The notes below the pieces were generated by a model. It made no database searches. It saw only the letters and a list, made by a program, of their open reading frames with translations, and had not been told where the DNA came from. A program made the translations under genes and the position numbers. Of a DNA stretch of 64,000 nt, positions 44,288 to 53,255 are shown piece by piece. How positions within the stretch are numbered: the stretch's first letter is position 1; each line of letters begins with the position of its first letter. The stretch is from Pseudodesulfovibrio nedwellii (GTDB taxonomy: Bacteria > Desulfobacterota > Desulfovibrionia > Desulfovibrionales > Desulfovibrionaceae): contig NZ_AP026709.1 of the NCBI RefSeq assembly GCF_027923765.1, forward strand, positions 1,545,501 to 1,609,500, in the 5' to 3' direction.

Positions 44288-46390
44288 CTAGTCCCTAGGG
44301 GCTAACAACTTTTCTGCAACAGGAGTCTTGACGACTTCGGCAAGAGCCTGAACCACAGAGCTGTCAAACTTCGTCGACTCGCTGGAGAGGATAGCCAAAG
44401 CCTGCTCCGGCTCTTTCGCTCCACGGTAAGACCTTGGTCGGATCATGGCGCAGAATACGTTCAACACAGACAGAATACGAGCAAGCATAATGGTTTCATC
44501 GCCCATAATTTTCTTAGGATAGCCGGAGCCATCCATACGCTCGTTCATCTGATAAATAGCCAGAAGCACACCTTCGTCGATGTCGATATCTTTGAGAATA
44601 CGATAGGCGTGTTCGACATGCTCTTCCATAGTCGCCATTTCCTCGTCGGTAAGCTTGCCCGGCTTGGTCAAAATCTCATTAGGTACGAACATCTTACCTA
44701 TCTGCGACAGATTGGCCGCAGTCTCGATTTCAGCAACGTCCATTTCCGACATGTGCATATACTTAGCTACTTCCACAGACAACCCTGCCAAGAGCTTGGT
44801 ATGCCCACCGAGGTACGGATCAGCTGCCTCAATAGTGCTTCCCAACGCCTCCATGGCACTCTTAATCAGACGCTTATTCTGCTCTTGCGCTGCCACGAAT
44901 TCGGTGATGTCTCGATAAACTTCGACCAAACCAGCACACGACCCGCTGCTATCACAATAGGGAGATTTTGATATCTGAAACTGATGTCGTTGAGAGCGCA
45001 GGAAAATCGGCTCGTTGATTGTCTCCTTACGGTTTTCCCGCATGGCAATCTGATCAATGGACTCCAACCGCTTGGCGGTATCAAAACCAAATACAGCAGC
45101 GGCATCCATACCAATCAATTCATCACGAGTTCGCCCAACAGCAGTGGCAAAGGCATCGTTAACATACGTATACCGTCCCACACCGTCCTTGAGTGTAATA
45201 AACTCGTCAATATTGGCATTAATAGAATCAATGAACCGCTTTTGATCATCTATCTGTGTTGCCAACGCCTTAAATTCCTTGGCTATACGTTGACTCTGCA
45301 CGCCAGTAAGAATCCACCATGCCAACCCTGCCACAAGAAAGGCAGTCAGAATACCCAACCCGGCCACGATGTACACGGTCCGTGTAAAATCATGAATCGG
45401 AGTGACTGCATCATCATAATCAATTTCCTGAATCAACCACCACTCAGGGCCAGGAACCCGCACACCCAGTGAATAAACTTTCTGTTCACTGTCTCCAATG
45501 CTCATCCTTGCCTCAAAGGGGATATTACCCTTCGGTCCAAAGTCAATCTGCGTCGAGACTTCCTCAAATCCTTCGGAACTCCATGGAGTGGCTTCCTTGT
45601 ATCTATCACCGTCTTTTTGCATCAAACGCGTCTTCTGCCCCTTTGCCGCCAGAGCAGAGTTCGACAACAATTCGGTAATCTTGCCGGAAACAAGTCGTGT
45701 CATCATCAGGACACCAACGGCTCCGTCCTGCGGTCCCTCATCGGTCCCACCCACGGCATCCGGCGGATAAATAGGAACATACACGTCCATTTCCACACCC
45801 CGGACCGTCTTCCTGAGCGGAGAATATTGTGGACTATTTTCAAAGACAGCAGCCTTAGCTGATGCAGTCTGCAGGTCATCCATCGGTGGTAAATGACCAT
45901 CAGTGGCGATATAAGCTTCACCACTCTTGCTCAAAATACGTGCATTGACGAATCCGGCATAAGTGGAAAACTCCCTGAGCATATTTTCCATCATGGGCAA
46001 CTGTTCAGCCAAAACAGCGCCCTCACTTTCAACATCTTCTTCGGAGTGAATTGTTCCGAAAAGAGCTGAAAGATCCCCGTCAAAATCTTCAATCTCAGCG
46101 GCATAGAGCCGGAAAAGATCGGATTTGATCAGCCGGTCACCATGGTGGGATAAATTGCCAAGAAATGTGCCGACAACCTCCCCCCTGACATGGGTCAAAA
46201 TTTCGAACCGTTTTTGCAGGTTCTCCAGTACTCCAACTTCCTTGTCTTTGACCGCTTTGTTGGCAAGAAGCAGGATGCCTACTGAAATGACCAGAACAAA
46301 AGCCAGGACAACGCCGATCTTGACGCCTTGCCCGGCTCCCCCAATGGACTTGGGGACCTCTGACGCGTTTTGTGCATTGTGTTCAGCCAT
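44288..46390 (-). CDS. Cache-PAS-degenerate HD-GYP membrane receptor (LapD-like position)
   Basis: A 700-residue protein: membrane helix 25-44, a periplasmic region (about 46-335, Cache-like), helix about 336-360, PAS domain (about 390-495) and an HD-GYP domain (about 510-690). The fold markers GGHTKLL, EILTKPGKLTDEE and DGSGYP remain, but the catalytic HD pair is Ser562-Gln563 (LSQIGK instead of LHDIGK) and the later HHE is Met615-Asn616-Glu617. It has therefore lost most metal ligands and cannot be an ordinary c-di-GMP phosphodiesterase. ATG 46390 has GGAGAA 7 bases upstream. The next gene upstream in the same direction is the LapG-type protease. I infer a receptor that binds c-di-GMP inside and controls the protease outside, the role LapD plays elsewhere. 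Confidence 0.83.
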   Translation of the reverse strand: MAEHNAQNASEVPKSIGGAGQGVKIGVVLAFVLVISVGILLLANKAVKDKEVGVLENLQKRFEILTHVRGEVVGTFLGNLSHHGDRLIKSDLFRLYAAEIEDFDGDLSALFGTIHSEEDVESEGAVLAEQLPMMENMLREFSTYAGFVNARILSKSGEAYIATDGHLPPMDDLQTASAKAAVFENSPQYSPLRKTVRGVEMDVYVPIYPPDAVGGTDEGPQDGAVGVLMMTRLVSGKITELLSNSALAAKGQKTRLMQKDGDRYKEATPWSSEGFEEVSTQIDFGPKGNIPFEARMSIGDSEQKVYSLGVRVPGPEWWLIQEIDYDDAVTPIHDFTRTVYIVAGLGILTAFLVAGLAWWILTGVQSQRIAKEFKALATQIDDQKRFIDSINANIDEFITLKDGVGRYTYVNDAFATAVGRTRDELIGMDAAAVFGFDTAKRLESIDQIAMRENRKETINEPIFLRSQRHQFQISKSPYCDSSGSCAGLVEVYRDITEFVAAQEQNKRLIKSAMEALGSTIEAADPYLGGHTKLLAGLSVEVAKYMHMSEMDVAEIETAANLSQIGKMFVPNEILTKPGKLTDEEMATMEEHVEHAYRILKDIDIDEGVLLAIYQMNERMDGSGYPKKIMGDETIMLARILSVLNVFCAMIRPRSYRGAKEPEQALAILSSESTKFDSSVVQALAEVVKTPVAEKLLAPRD

Positions 46391-46442
46391 AGTCAATTCT
46401 CCATCTGGTTTATGGTGTCGCCCTCCCGCGGGAAGGCGTGCC

Positions 46443-47117
46443 TTACTTTTTCGTCTTCGTATATGTGGACTTCTTCTTGGGAGCCACGTGCATCCACCTG
46501 AACTTCTCGTTCACGGAGTATTGCGGAATATAATGCTTATATTTCGTATGTGACAAAACCATAACGGTCTGATTGTCGAGAATAAAAATATCGTTATCGG
46601 TGTATACCGCCAAGACCGCATGCCCTATGCCACGAATCGCATCCTTAACCGCCACGATACGCATTTGATCCTGCGAAAATCCGACTTCTTGAAGGGCATA
46701 AAACTTGGCAATCGAATAGTCTTCGCAATCACCTGATTTTCTCAGGAATTCCCATGGGGTCGCCCAATATTCACTGACCCCCCAATTAGCCTTGTCCAAA
46801 CGATACGGCCATTTATTGAAAAACTTGGTCACAGCCTTAAGCTTTTCCTTATTAGGTTTACCCTTGATCTGTGACTTGAGAGCGTACCATCCTGATTTTG
46901 ATGGATGATTAGCCGTCTTGGAATCTTGGAAATATCCTTTCCACGCCTGCATTTTGGTCACCACACGGGACCACTTGGGCAATTTCTGAATTTTCCCCTT
47001 GAATTCCATGGTTCCCAGCAACCGGGGCTGCTTTTGCTTTTTGGCCGCTGCCGACGCAGTGGGGGCCATTCCAAAGACTACAACGATGAAGACCGCACAC
47101 AGTGCGGTCATAGTCAT
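46443..47117 (-). CDS. lapG: LapG-type transglutaminase-like cysteine protease, periplasmic
   Basis: A 224-residue protein with a signal peptide (residues 1-23) and a bacterial transglutaminase-like cysteine protease domain. The catalytic triad is Cys131 in SGDCEDYS, His166 in GIGHAVLAVY and Asp181 in FILDNQT; WATPWEFL before the Cys is also typical. GGGGAG lies about 7 bases before ATG 47117, whereas the frame extends to 47144 without an RBS. LapG proteases cut the N-terminal retention module of LapA-like adhesins after two alanines and so release them. The likely substrate is the protein at 29766, with a candidate Ala-Ala at residues 146-147. Confidence 0.92.
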   Translation of the reverse strand: MTMTALCAVFIVVVFGMAPTASAAAKKQKQPRLLGTMEFKGKIQKLPKWSRVVTKMQAWKGYFQDSKTANHPSKSGWYALKSQIKGKPNKEKLKAVTKFFNKWPYRLDKANWGVSEYWATPWEFLRKSGDCEDYSIAKFYALQEVGFSQDQMRIVAVKDAIRGIGHAVLAVYTDNDIFILDNQTVMVLSHTKYKHYIPQYSVNEKFRWMHVAPKKKSTYTKTKK

Positions 47118-47151
47118 CGTATGTCTCCCCAGAATAAAACGCATGAGGCAA

Positions 47152-48480
47152 TCAACGCTCCCTAAGTGCGTTCTGCTTTGCCTTAAGAATCGGTTTCAGG
47201 AGATAATCCAGCACCGATTTTTTACCGGTAAGGACGTCCACTCCAGCTGTCATGCCCGGAATAATGGGCAATTTTTGTCCCCGATACACAATGGCATTCT
47301 GCTTGGTACGCACTTTAACAAGATAATGATTTTCACCTTTCTCATCTTCAATGGTATCCGCACTGATATTTTCGACAGTTCCCTCAAGTCCTCCATAAAT
47401 AGAAAAATCGTAAGCCGTAATCTTGACCTGAGCTTTCTGCCCCGGATGCAAAAACGCGATATCCGAAGGCTTGATTTCCGCCTCAACCAACAAAGTATCG
47501 TCCAAAGGCACTACCTCCATAATGGATTCACCAGGACGAATAACACCACCGAGCGTATTAGACATGATGTGCTTAACGATACCTCTAACCGGCGAACGAA
47601 CATCTGTCCGAGTAACCCGGTCACCACCGGAACTCAAATTCTCAGTTATGGAATTCAATTCAAGCCGCCGTTCGTTAATTTCTTCCAACGCCTGGCTCCG
47701 AAACTCTGCCTTGCGTTGCTCAACCCTACCAAGCGCCTCCTTGGCAGCCCGCTTGACGCGAGGAATACCCAAGGCCAAAGCCTCGACATCACCCCGAAGT
47801 TCGACAACGCGCTGTTCCAAAGCCAAATAATCCAACTCCGAATGAATCTGTTTTTCCACAAGAGGCTTGGCGATATTACGCTGTTTGAGAGCGACTTCCA
47901 AGCTACGCTGAAGTTGCCGTTTACGACCAGCCATTTCACTCACTTCCTGCTGTTTCTGTTCATACTGATCTTGCAGAAGGCTCAATTCAATCTTCAACTG
48001 CTGTTGCTGTGCCCTGGAAATTCTGAGTTGATCATTCACCAACTGCGGAGCTTCTTTTTTCAATTCATCATCAAAAACAGGGTCCCTGTCTTCGACCTCG
48101 GCAACCAATCGGGCGATAGCCGCCCGATGCTCCATTGCCTTGGCAAATGCATCGCGATAATAACTGGCAGCCTGCTCGTTATGCAGGCGGCAAAGTATGT
48201 CCCCTTTGTCGACGGTCTGTCCTTCATGCACATACAATTCACTCAGAATACCACCTTCAAGGTTCTGAATTTCCTGAATACGCTGAGACGGAATAACCCG
48301 ACCAAAACCGCGAGTGACTTCATCGAGAACTGCCAATTTAGCCCAGACGACAAAAATAATGATCAACAACAATATGGACGTGGACATGATGTAGGCGAAC
48401 CGACGACCTTTACCATACATGGCCTGGTCCACCTCACTCATGAACAGGAGTACTTCTCTTTCATCTTTATGCTTGCTCAT
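47152..48480 (-). CDS. HlyD/LapC-family membrane fusion protein of the type I exporter
   Basis: A 442-residue periplasmic adaptor: short cytoplasmic N-terminus, one membrane helix (about 30-50), a lipoyl half-motif (ILCRLHNEQAASYY), a long coiled-coil hairpin (about 110-270) and a beta-barrel (about 300-420, VRSPVRGIVKHIMSNTLGGVI). GAGG lies 4-5 bases before ATG 48480; the frame extends further upstream without a signal. The gene starts 8 bases after the ABC transporter stop and is followed by the LapG-type gene, so exporter and protease share a transcript. It should join the ABC transporter to the TolC-type pore at 42488. Confidence 0.94.
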   Translation of the reverse strand: MSKHKDEREVLLFMSEVDQAMYGKGRRFAYIMSTSILLLIIIFVVWAKLAVLDEVTRGFGRVIPSQRIQEIQNLEGGILSELYVHEGQTVDKGDILCRLHNEQAASYYRDAFAKAMEHRAAIARLVAEVEDRDPVFDDELKKEAPQLVNDQLRISRAQQQQLKIELSLLQDQYEQKQQEVSEMAGRKRQLQRSLEVALKQRNIAKPLVEKQIHSELDYLALEQRVVELRGDVEALALGIPRVKRAAKEALGRVEQRKAEFRSQALEEINERRLELNSITENLSSGGDRVTRTDVRSPVRGIVKHIMSNTLGGVIRPGESIMEVVPLDDTLLVEAEIKPSDIAFLHPGQKAQVKITAYDFSIYGGLEGTVENISADTIEDEKGENHYLVKVRTKQNAIVYRGQKLPIIPGMTAGVDVLTGKKSVLDYLLKPILKAKQNALRER

Positions 48481-48487
48481 GACGACC

Positions 48488-51067
48488 TCAGAGGGAAACC
48501 TTGATTTTACCGGACTTAAGTCCATCCAATACGGCCTGTTTCGGCCCGTCCACAACAATTTTTCCCCGGTCCATGATGACTAACCGATCAATGAGATCAA
48601 GCATAGAATGACGGTGGGTAATTACGATAAGCGTCTTGTCTTCGACAAACGATCTGAGTCGCTCCTTGAGTCTGAATTCCGACTGATTATCCATGTTGCT
48701 CGACGGCTCATCCATAATCAGGATTTCCGGGTCGGGCAAAACGGCGCGGGCAATGGTTACAGCCTGTCGTTGACCGCCGGACAGGGATGTTCCCCGCTCG
48801 CCGACCATCATACCAAACCCGGCTGGGTGATCCCGAACAAAATCATTCACCCCAGAAATTTCAGCCGCGTAATTAATGGACTGATCATCTGCCTCAGGCA
48901 GACCGAAAGCAATGTTATCTTTCAACGTCCCATAAAAAAGCAAACTATCCTGAGAGATATACCCCACTTTCCTGCGAAGGTCGGCCACGTCCATCTGACG
49001 CAAATCAATATCACCAACCTGTACAGACCCTTCAACGGGTTGATACAGCCCGACGCACAATTTACCAAGGGTAGTTTTTCCAGCTCCGGTCCGACCGACG
49101 ATACCGACCTTTTCACCCGGAGAAAGCTTGATATTGACATCATGCAAAACAGCCTTGTCCGTCCCCGGATAGCTGAATGAAACGCCAGTCATGGTTATGG
49201 AAGGTTCAATGGTACCATAATGGAACGTTTCCTTTTCATCGGGACGTTCGCTGGGCATTTCCATAAGCATATCCAAAGCGTTCAGCGCCATCCTAGATTG
49301 CTGGAAACGGGAAAGCAAACCGGCAACCGCACTCAACGGTGCCATGGCCCGACCCGACAGGATATTGCAGGCGATCAACCCACCCACAGTCAGCTCTCCT
49401 TTTGAAATAAGGAACACGCCGATAATTACCACTGCCACCGAAACCATCTGGGTAATAAAAACCGAGAAGGAAATGGAAATGTTGGCCATGATCTTAGCGC
49501 GGCTGTTGGACATGGCAGACATACCCACCACGCTCTCCCACCGAGCCTGCATACGACCTTCGGCCATACTCGTCTTGATGGTTTCAAGCCCCTGTACAAT
49601 TTCAAACAGAAGCGCATGTTTCTGTGTTGATTCCTTATAATGACTCTCAATGATACGCTGGAAAGGAATCTGAAGGAACAGCCCCACCAAAATGACCACC
49701 GGAACCGCTATGAAAATCGGATAAGCGATTGGACCGCCGATGAAGTGAATGACAAAAATAAACAAAAACAGAAATGGCAGGTCGATAAGCGCAACCAACG
49801 ATGACGACCCAAAAAACTCACGCAATGACTCAAACTCACGGATATTATTGGCCACGGCTCCTGCGGATTCCGGCATATGATCAAGGCGGGCGGACATGAG
49901 ATGGTTCATAATCCGACTGCCAATAATGACATCCGCATTGCGACCAGCCACATCAACGAAATAACTGCGCAAATTCTTCAGCAAGAAATCAAAGATGTAA
50001 GCAATGGCAATACCTATGGCCAATGCCCACAATGTTTCCATTGCATTGTTCGGAATAACACGGTCATAGACGTTCATCACAAAAAGCGGCGAGGCTACAA
50101 TGATGATATTCGTCATGATGGACGCGCCAACAACGTGTTTATAGATAGGCCAGAAACGACCAAGGACACCCCAGAACCATCGCTTGGTCTTGAGAAGTTT
50201 CAACCCCGACACACGCTTATCAAGTTTGGAATTACGATGACAGAATATGGCATAACCAGTGTATTCTTCTTCCAATTTCTCAAGCGGCATTTCGGTCTCG
50301 GCCATACCGTGGCCAGGAATCACGACACGAGCGACCTTGTCCGTCGTCTCCACAAGCACGCAGGCATTGCCACCACGAAGAAGCAGGATACACGGAAGAA
50401 TCAGTCGAGTAATAGTCCGCAACTTCTCACGATAAACAGTCTTTGCCCGAATGCCGATGCGATCTGCGGACCGAACAATGGACGCGGCTGTAATGACGCC
50501 TTCCTGTTGCGGGATACCAGCCTTGAGCGTGGCCGAGGAAACCGGCTTACCAAGCAATCGACTTATGATGGAAAGACAAATTACAAGCGGCGGCTGAAAA
50601 TCAATATCCTTTGGCGACAATCTTTCATCAGTCTCGACTTTGATTGGCACCGGCTGACCAGGCATGGGCATACCACCGGGCATGGGCTGTCCGGGTTGTC
50701 CAGGCTGTCCGGGTTGACCAGGCTGCTGCGGTTGACCTGGCATAGGCTGCCCTTGCTGCTGTGGTTGTTGCGGTTGTCCGGGCTGCTGCGGTTGCTGAGG
50801 TTGTCCTCCAGACGCTTGAGCAGTTGACGTGCCCGCGGCCGCAACGGGGCTTTCCCCCTTTCCGGGAGCTGTCCCCACAGGCTTGGTATCCAATTGGGAG
50901 GGCTTGGCCGCCGGCTTGCTTTTGGCTTGCTTGCCAGTTGGAGGCACGGAACCCGATTTGGAAGATGTAGCAGAGGCACTTCCAGCCGGCGCCGTTGGAG
51001 ATGAAGCTCCATCAGTCCGTGTTGGCTTGGAACCATTCTTTAACGCTGATTTTTTATCAACAGACAT
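48488..51067 (-). CDS. LapB-type type I secretion ABC transporter with Pro/Gln/Gly-rich N-terminal tract
   Basis: An 859-residue exporter. Residues 1-85 are low-complexity Ser/Ala/Lys/Pro; 88-140 is a tract of GQP and QQP repeats; a C39-like domain without the catalytic Cys follows (about 150-290), then a six-helix ABC membrane domain (about 300-600) and the ATPase with GRTGAGKT, LSGGQRQ, ILIMDEPSSNMD and VITHRHS. C39-like domains bind unfolded RTX cargo before export. The start is uncertain: ATG 51067 (MSVDKKSALK) is preferred, ATG 51130 is possible, and neither has a strong RBS. The repeat tract is not normal for this family. Confidence 0.9.
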   Translation of the reverse strand: MSVDKKSALKNGSKPTRTDGASSPTAPAGSASATSSKSGSVPPTGKQAKSKPAAKPSQLDTKPVGTAPGKGESPVAAAGTSTAQASGGQPQQPQQPGQPQQPQQQGQPMPGQPQQPGQPGQPGQPGQPMPGGMPMPGQPVPIKVETDERLSPKDIDFQPPLVICLSIISRLLGKPVSSATLKAGIPQQEGVITAASIVRSADRIGIRAKTVYREKLRTITRLILPCILLLRGGNACVLVETTDKVARVVIPGHGMAETEMPLEKLEEEYTGYAIFCHRNSKLDKRVSGLKLLKTKRWFWGVLGRFWPIYKHVVGASIMTNIIIVASPLFVMNVYDRVIPNNAMETLWALAIGIAIAYIFDFLLKNLRSYFVDVAGRNADVIIGSRIMNHLMSARLDHMPESAGAVANNIREFESLREFFGSSSLVALIDLPFLFLFIFVIHFIGGPIAYPIFIAVPVVILVGLFLQIPFQRIIESHYKESTQKHALLFEIVQGLETIKTSMAEGRMQARWESVVGMSAMSNSRAKIMANISISFSVFITQMVSVAVVIIGVFLISKGELTVGGLIACNILSGRAMAPLSAVAGLLSRFQQSRMALNALDMLMEMPSERPDEKETFHYGTIEPSITMTGVSFSYPGTDKAVLHDVNIKLSPGEKVGIVGRTGAGKTTLGKLCVGLYQPVEGSVQVGDIDLRQMDVADLRRKVGYISQDSLLFYGTLKDNIAFGLPEADDQSINYAAEISGVNDFVRDHPAGFGMMVGERGTSLSGGQRQAVTIARAVLPDPEILIMDEPSSNMDNQSEFRLKERLRSFVEDKTLIVITHRHSMLDLIDRLVIMDRGKIVVDGPKQAVLDGLKSGKIKVSL

Positions 51068-51309
51068 AAGTTTCGCTTGGAATAAAGTGAAAATAAAGGG
51101 ATCTCCCCTACCACTGGCAGGGTCGTACATTTCTTACAGTATAGGTCTATAATCTTTCCTCTGTGTGGATTTTTGTCAAGGAGCAATTGAGATTATACAA
51201 GCTATCCCGATATGTTTGGGGTTTTCTCCCGACTTTTTCATAAGGGTACAGCTAGGACACATAAAACAAGCTCGAAAAGGGATGAAAACATGTAGACCTA
51301 ACAGAGTGT
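51068..51309. promoter_or_regulatory. Divergent intergenic region, exporter operon versus YgiQ gene
   Basis: About 240 AT-rich bases between divergent genes. On the minus strand TTGACA (51178-51173) and TATACT-like sequences around 51140-51150 could serve the exporter operon, but spacing is not ideal. No inverted repeat stands out. Confidence 0.35.
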
Positions 51310-51330
51310 GTGAGTCATCATGCCGGGATA

Positions 51331-53166
51331 ATGCTTGAACAAAAAAAACACCTCGAACAACCGCCCGTACTCCCCATGACCCGCAAGGAAATGGAAACAC
51401 TGGGCTGGCGTGAACTGGATATACTTCTGGTCACTGGCGACGGCTATGTGGACCACCCTTCTTTTGGCGCGGCTCTGCTTGGCCGATGGCTGGTGCATCA
51501 CGGATTCCGCACCGGCATCGTGGCCCAACCCGCCTGGGACAAACCTGATGACGTCAATTGCATGGGCCGCCCCCGGCTTTTCGCAGGCGTGACCTCGGGT
51601 TCACTGGACTCCATGCTCGCTCATTACACCGCCTTTCGTAAAAAGCGGTCCGACGACGCATATACCCCCGGCGGCAAAGCTGGAGCACGCCCCAACAGAG
51701 CTTCCATGGCCTATACAAATGTGGTTCAACGTGCCTTTCCCGGTCTGCCTGTCATCCTTGGTGGTATCGAACCATCCTTACGCCGTGTTTCACACTATGA
51801 CTTTTGGTCTGACTCCGTCCGCAAATCCATTCTGCTGGACTCCAAAGCCACAGCCATTACATATGGCATGGCTGAAAATTCCATTGTCACCCTCGCCGAA
51901 ACCATCGAGACAATTGTCGAGGAATCCGGTGAAGTGAACATCAAGGCTCTACGCCCGCAACTGACGAATATTCCCGGACTGGCTGTAGCTGGCTCTGCCA
52001 AGGATATACCGGATGATATTCCCATTATCACCCTGCCGTCTCATGAGGCAATCCTGGCCGACCCGCAACAACTTATCAAAGCTACAGAACTTTTGGAGCA
52101 ACAAGTCCACCAGAATAAGGCTATGGTCGTACAGGAAACAACAGGACGGATGGTCATGCTCACACCTCCCGGTCCTCTGCTCGACACCGCCGGACTGGAC
52201 GAACTGGCAGGCCTTGCTTTTTCCCGTCTGCCGCACCCTTCGTACACGCAACGTATTCCTGCCGCGGACATGATTCAAACCAGTGTCACCACGCATCGAG
52301 GCTGCTCTGGAGGCTGTTCATTCTGCACTCTGGCACTGCATCAAGGCAGAACCATCCGTTCACGAAGCAAAAAATCCATCCTTGACGAGGTCAAGGCCAT
52401 CACCGAGGTCAAAGGATGGAACGGCTCAATTTCTGATGTGGGCGGCCCCAGTGCCAACATGTGGGGAGCGCATTGCGCCTCGGATCAATCCAAATGCAAA
52501 CGTCCCAGTTGCATGACGCCGAATGTCTGCAAACATTATCGGATAACGCAAAAGGATTTCGTCAACCTGCTCAGGTCCGTCAATGACGTACAATCTGTCA
52601 AACACGTCCGGGTAGCCTCGGGCTGGCGCATAGATCTCGCCCTGACCGACATGCCCGCGCTCGCAACCATGATTCGCGAATTTGTGGGTGGACAAGCCAA
52701 GGTCGCACCGGAGCATCAGGTGGATCACGTCCTCAAGCTCATGCGAAAGCCTGGCTTTGATAAATTTGAAAAATTCCTTGATCTTTTTTGGCGCGAATCC
52801 CGTAAGGCCGGGAAGCAGCAATACGTCATCCCTTACCTCATGTCCGCCTTTCCCGGTTGCACCGAAGATGACATGCGCGCTTTGGGCGACTGGCTCAAGT
52901 CACAAGGGTGGAAACCAGAACAGGTGCAATGCTTTATTCCCCTGCCCGGTACTGCCGCTGCCGCCATGTTCCACGCTGAAACCGACATGAAGGGCAACCC
53001 TATTTATGTCGCCAAAAGCGATGCCGAACGGTTGCGCCAGCATGCCATCCTCATGCCCAACACAGGTAGACCGCCCAAGGGCAAAAAACAGCATGGCAAA
53101 CAGCACAGGAATAACGATGATTCCTTCTCGAAACAACGACGGAATACGACTAAAAAACGCAGATAA
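51331..53166 (+). CDS. YgiQ-family radical SAM protein
   Basis: A 611-residue protein with the YgiQ layout: an N-terminal domain (LDILLVTGDGYVDHPSFG), then the radical SAM core with CSGGCSFC (Cys325, Cys329, Cys332) and a Lys/Arg-rich C-terminus. A further Cys group, CKRPSCMTPNVC, lies about 60 residues after the SAM motif. ATG 51331 is the likely start; GTG 51310 is the other choice in frame. The family is widespread and uncharacterised; no substrate can be named. A terminator follows at 53204. Confidence 0.92.
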   Translation: MLEQKKHLEQPPVLPMTRKEMETLGWRELDILLVTGDGYVDHPSFGAALLGRWLVHHGFRTGIVAQPAWDKPDDVNCMGRPRLFAGVTSGSLDSMLAHYTAFRKKRSDDAYTPGGKAGARPNRASMAYTNVVQRAFPGLPVILGGIEPSLRRVSHYDFWSDSVRKSILLDSKATAITYGMAENSIVTLAETIETIVEESGEVNIKALRPQLTNIPGLAVAGSAKDIPDDIPIITLPSHEAILADPQQLIKATELLEQQVHQNKAMVVQETTGRMVMLTPPGPLLDTAGLDELAGLAFSRLPHPSYTQRIPAADMIQTSVTTHRGCSGGCSFCTLALHQGRTIRSRSKKSILDEVKAITEVKGWNGSISDVGGPSANMWGAHCASDQSKCKRPSCMTPNVCKHYRITQKDFVNLLRSVNDVQSVKHVRVASGWRIDLALTDMPALATMIREFVGGQAKVAPEHQVDHVLKLMRKPGFDKFEKFLDLFWRESRKAGKQQYVIPYLMSAFPGCTEDDMRALGDWLKSQGWKPEQVQCFIPLPGTAAAAMFHAETDMKGNPIYVAKSDAERLRQHAILMPNTGRPPKGKKQHGKQHRNNDDSFSKQRRNTTKKRR

Positions 53167-53203
53167 AATTTCGTCTTTTCATTGTGCTCATCGAATAAAA
53201 AAA

Positions 53204-53230
53204 GGCCCTGTCGGATATTCCGGCAGGGCC
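53204..53230. terminator. Intrinsic terminator shared by convergent genes
   Basis: GGCCCTGTCGG/CCGGCAGGGCC stem (one wobble pair), A-run before and ATCTTTT after. It serves the YgiQ gene and the convergent phosphatase operon. Confidence 0.85.
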
Positions 53231-53255
53231 ATCTTTTGTGTTCAATGATGAAAAA

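Noticed and set aside
46999..48504. Plus-strand open frame of 501 codons over the HlyD gene
   Set aside because: Opposite strand of a well-supported HlyD gene; no signal or motif.
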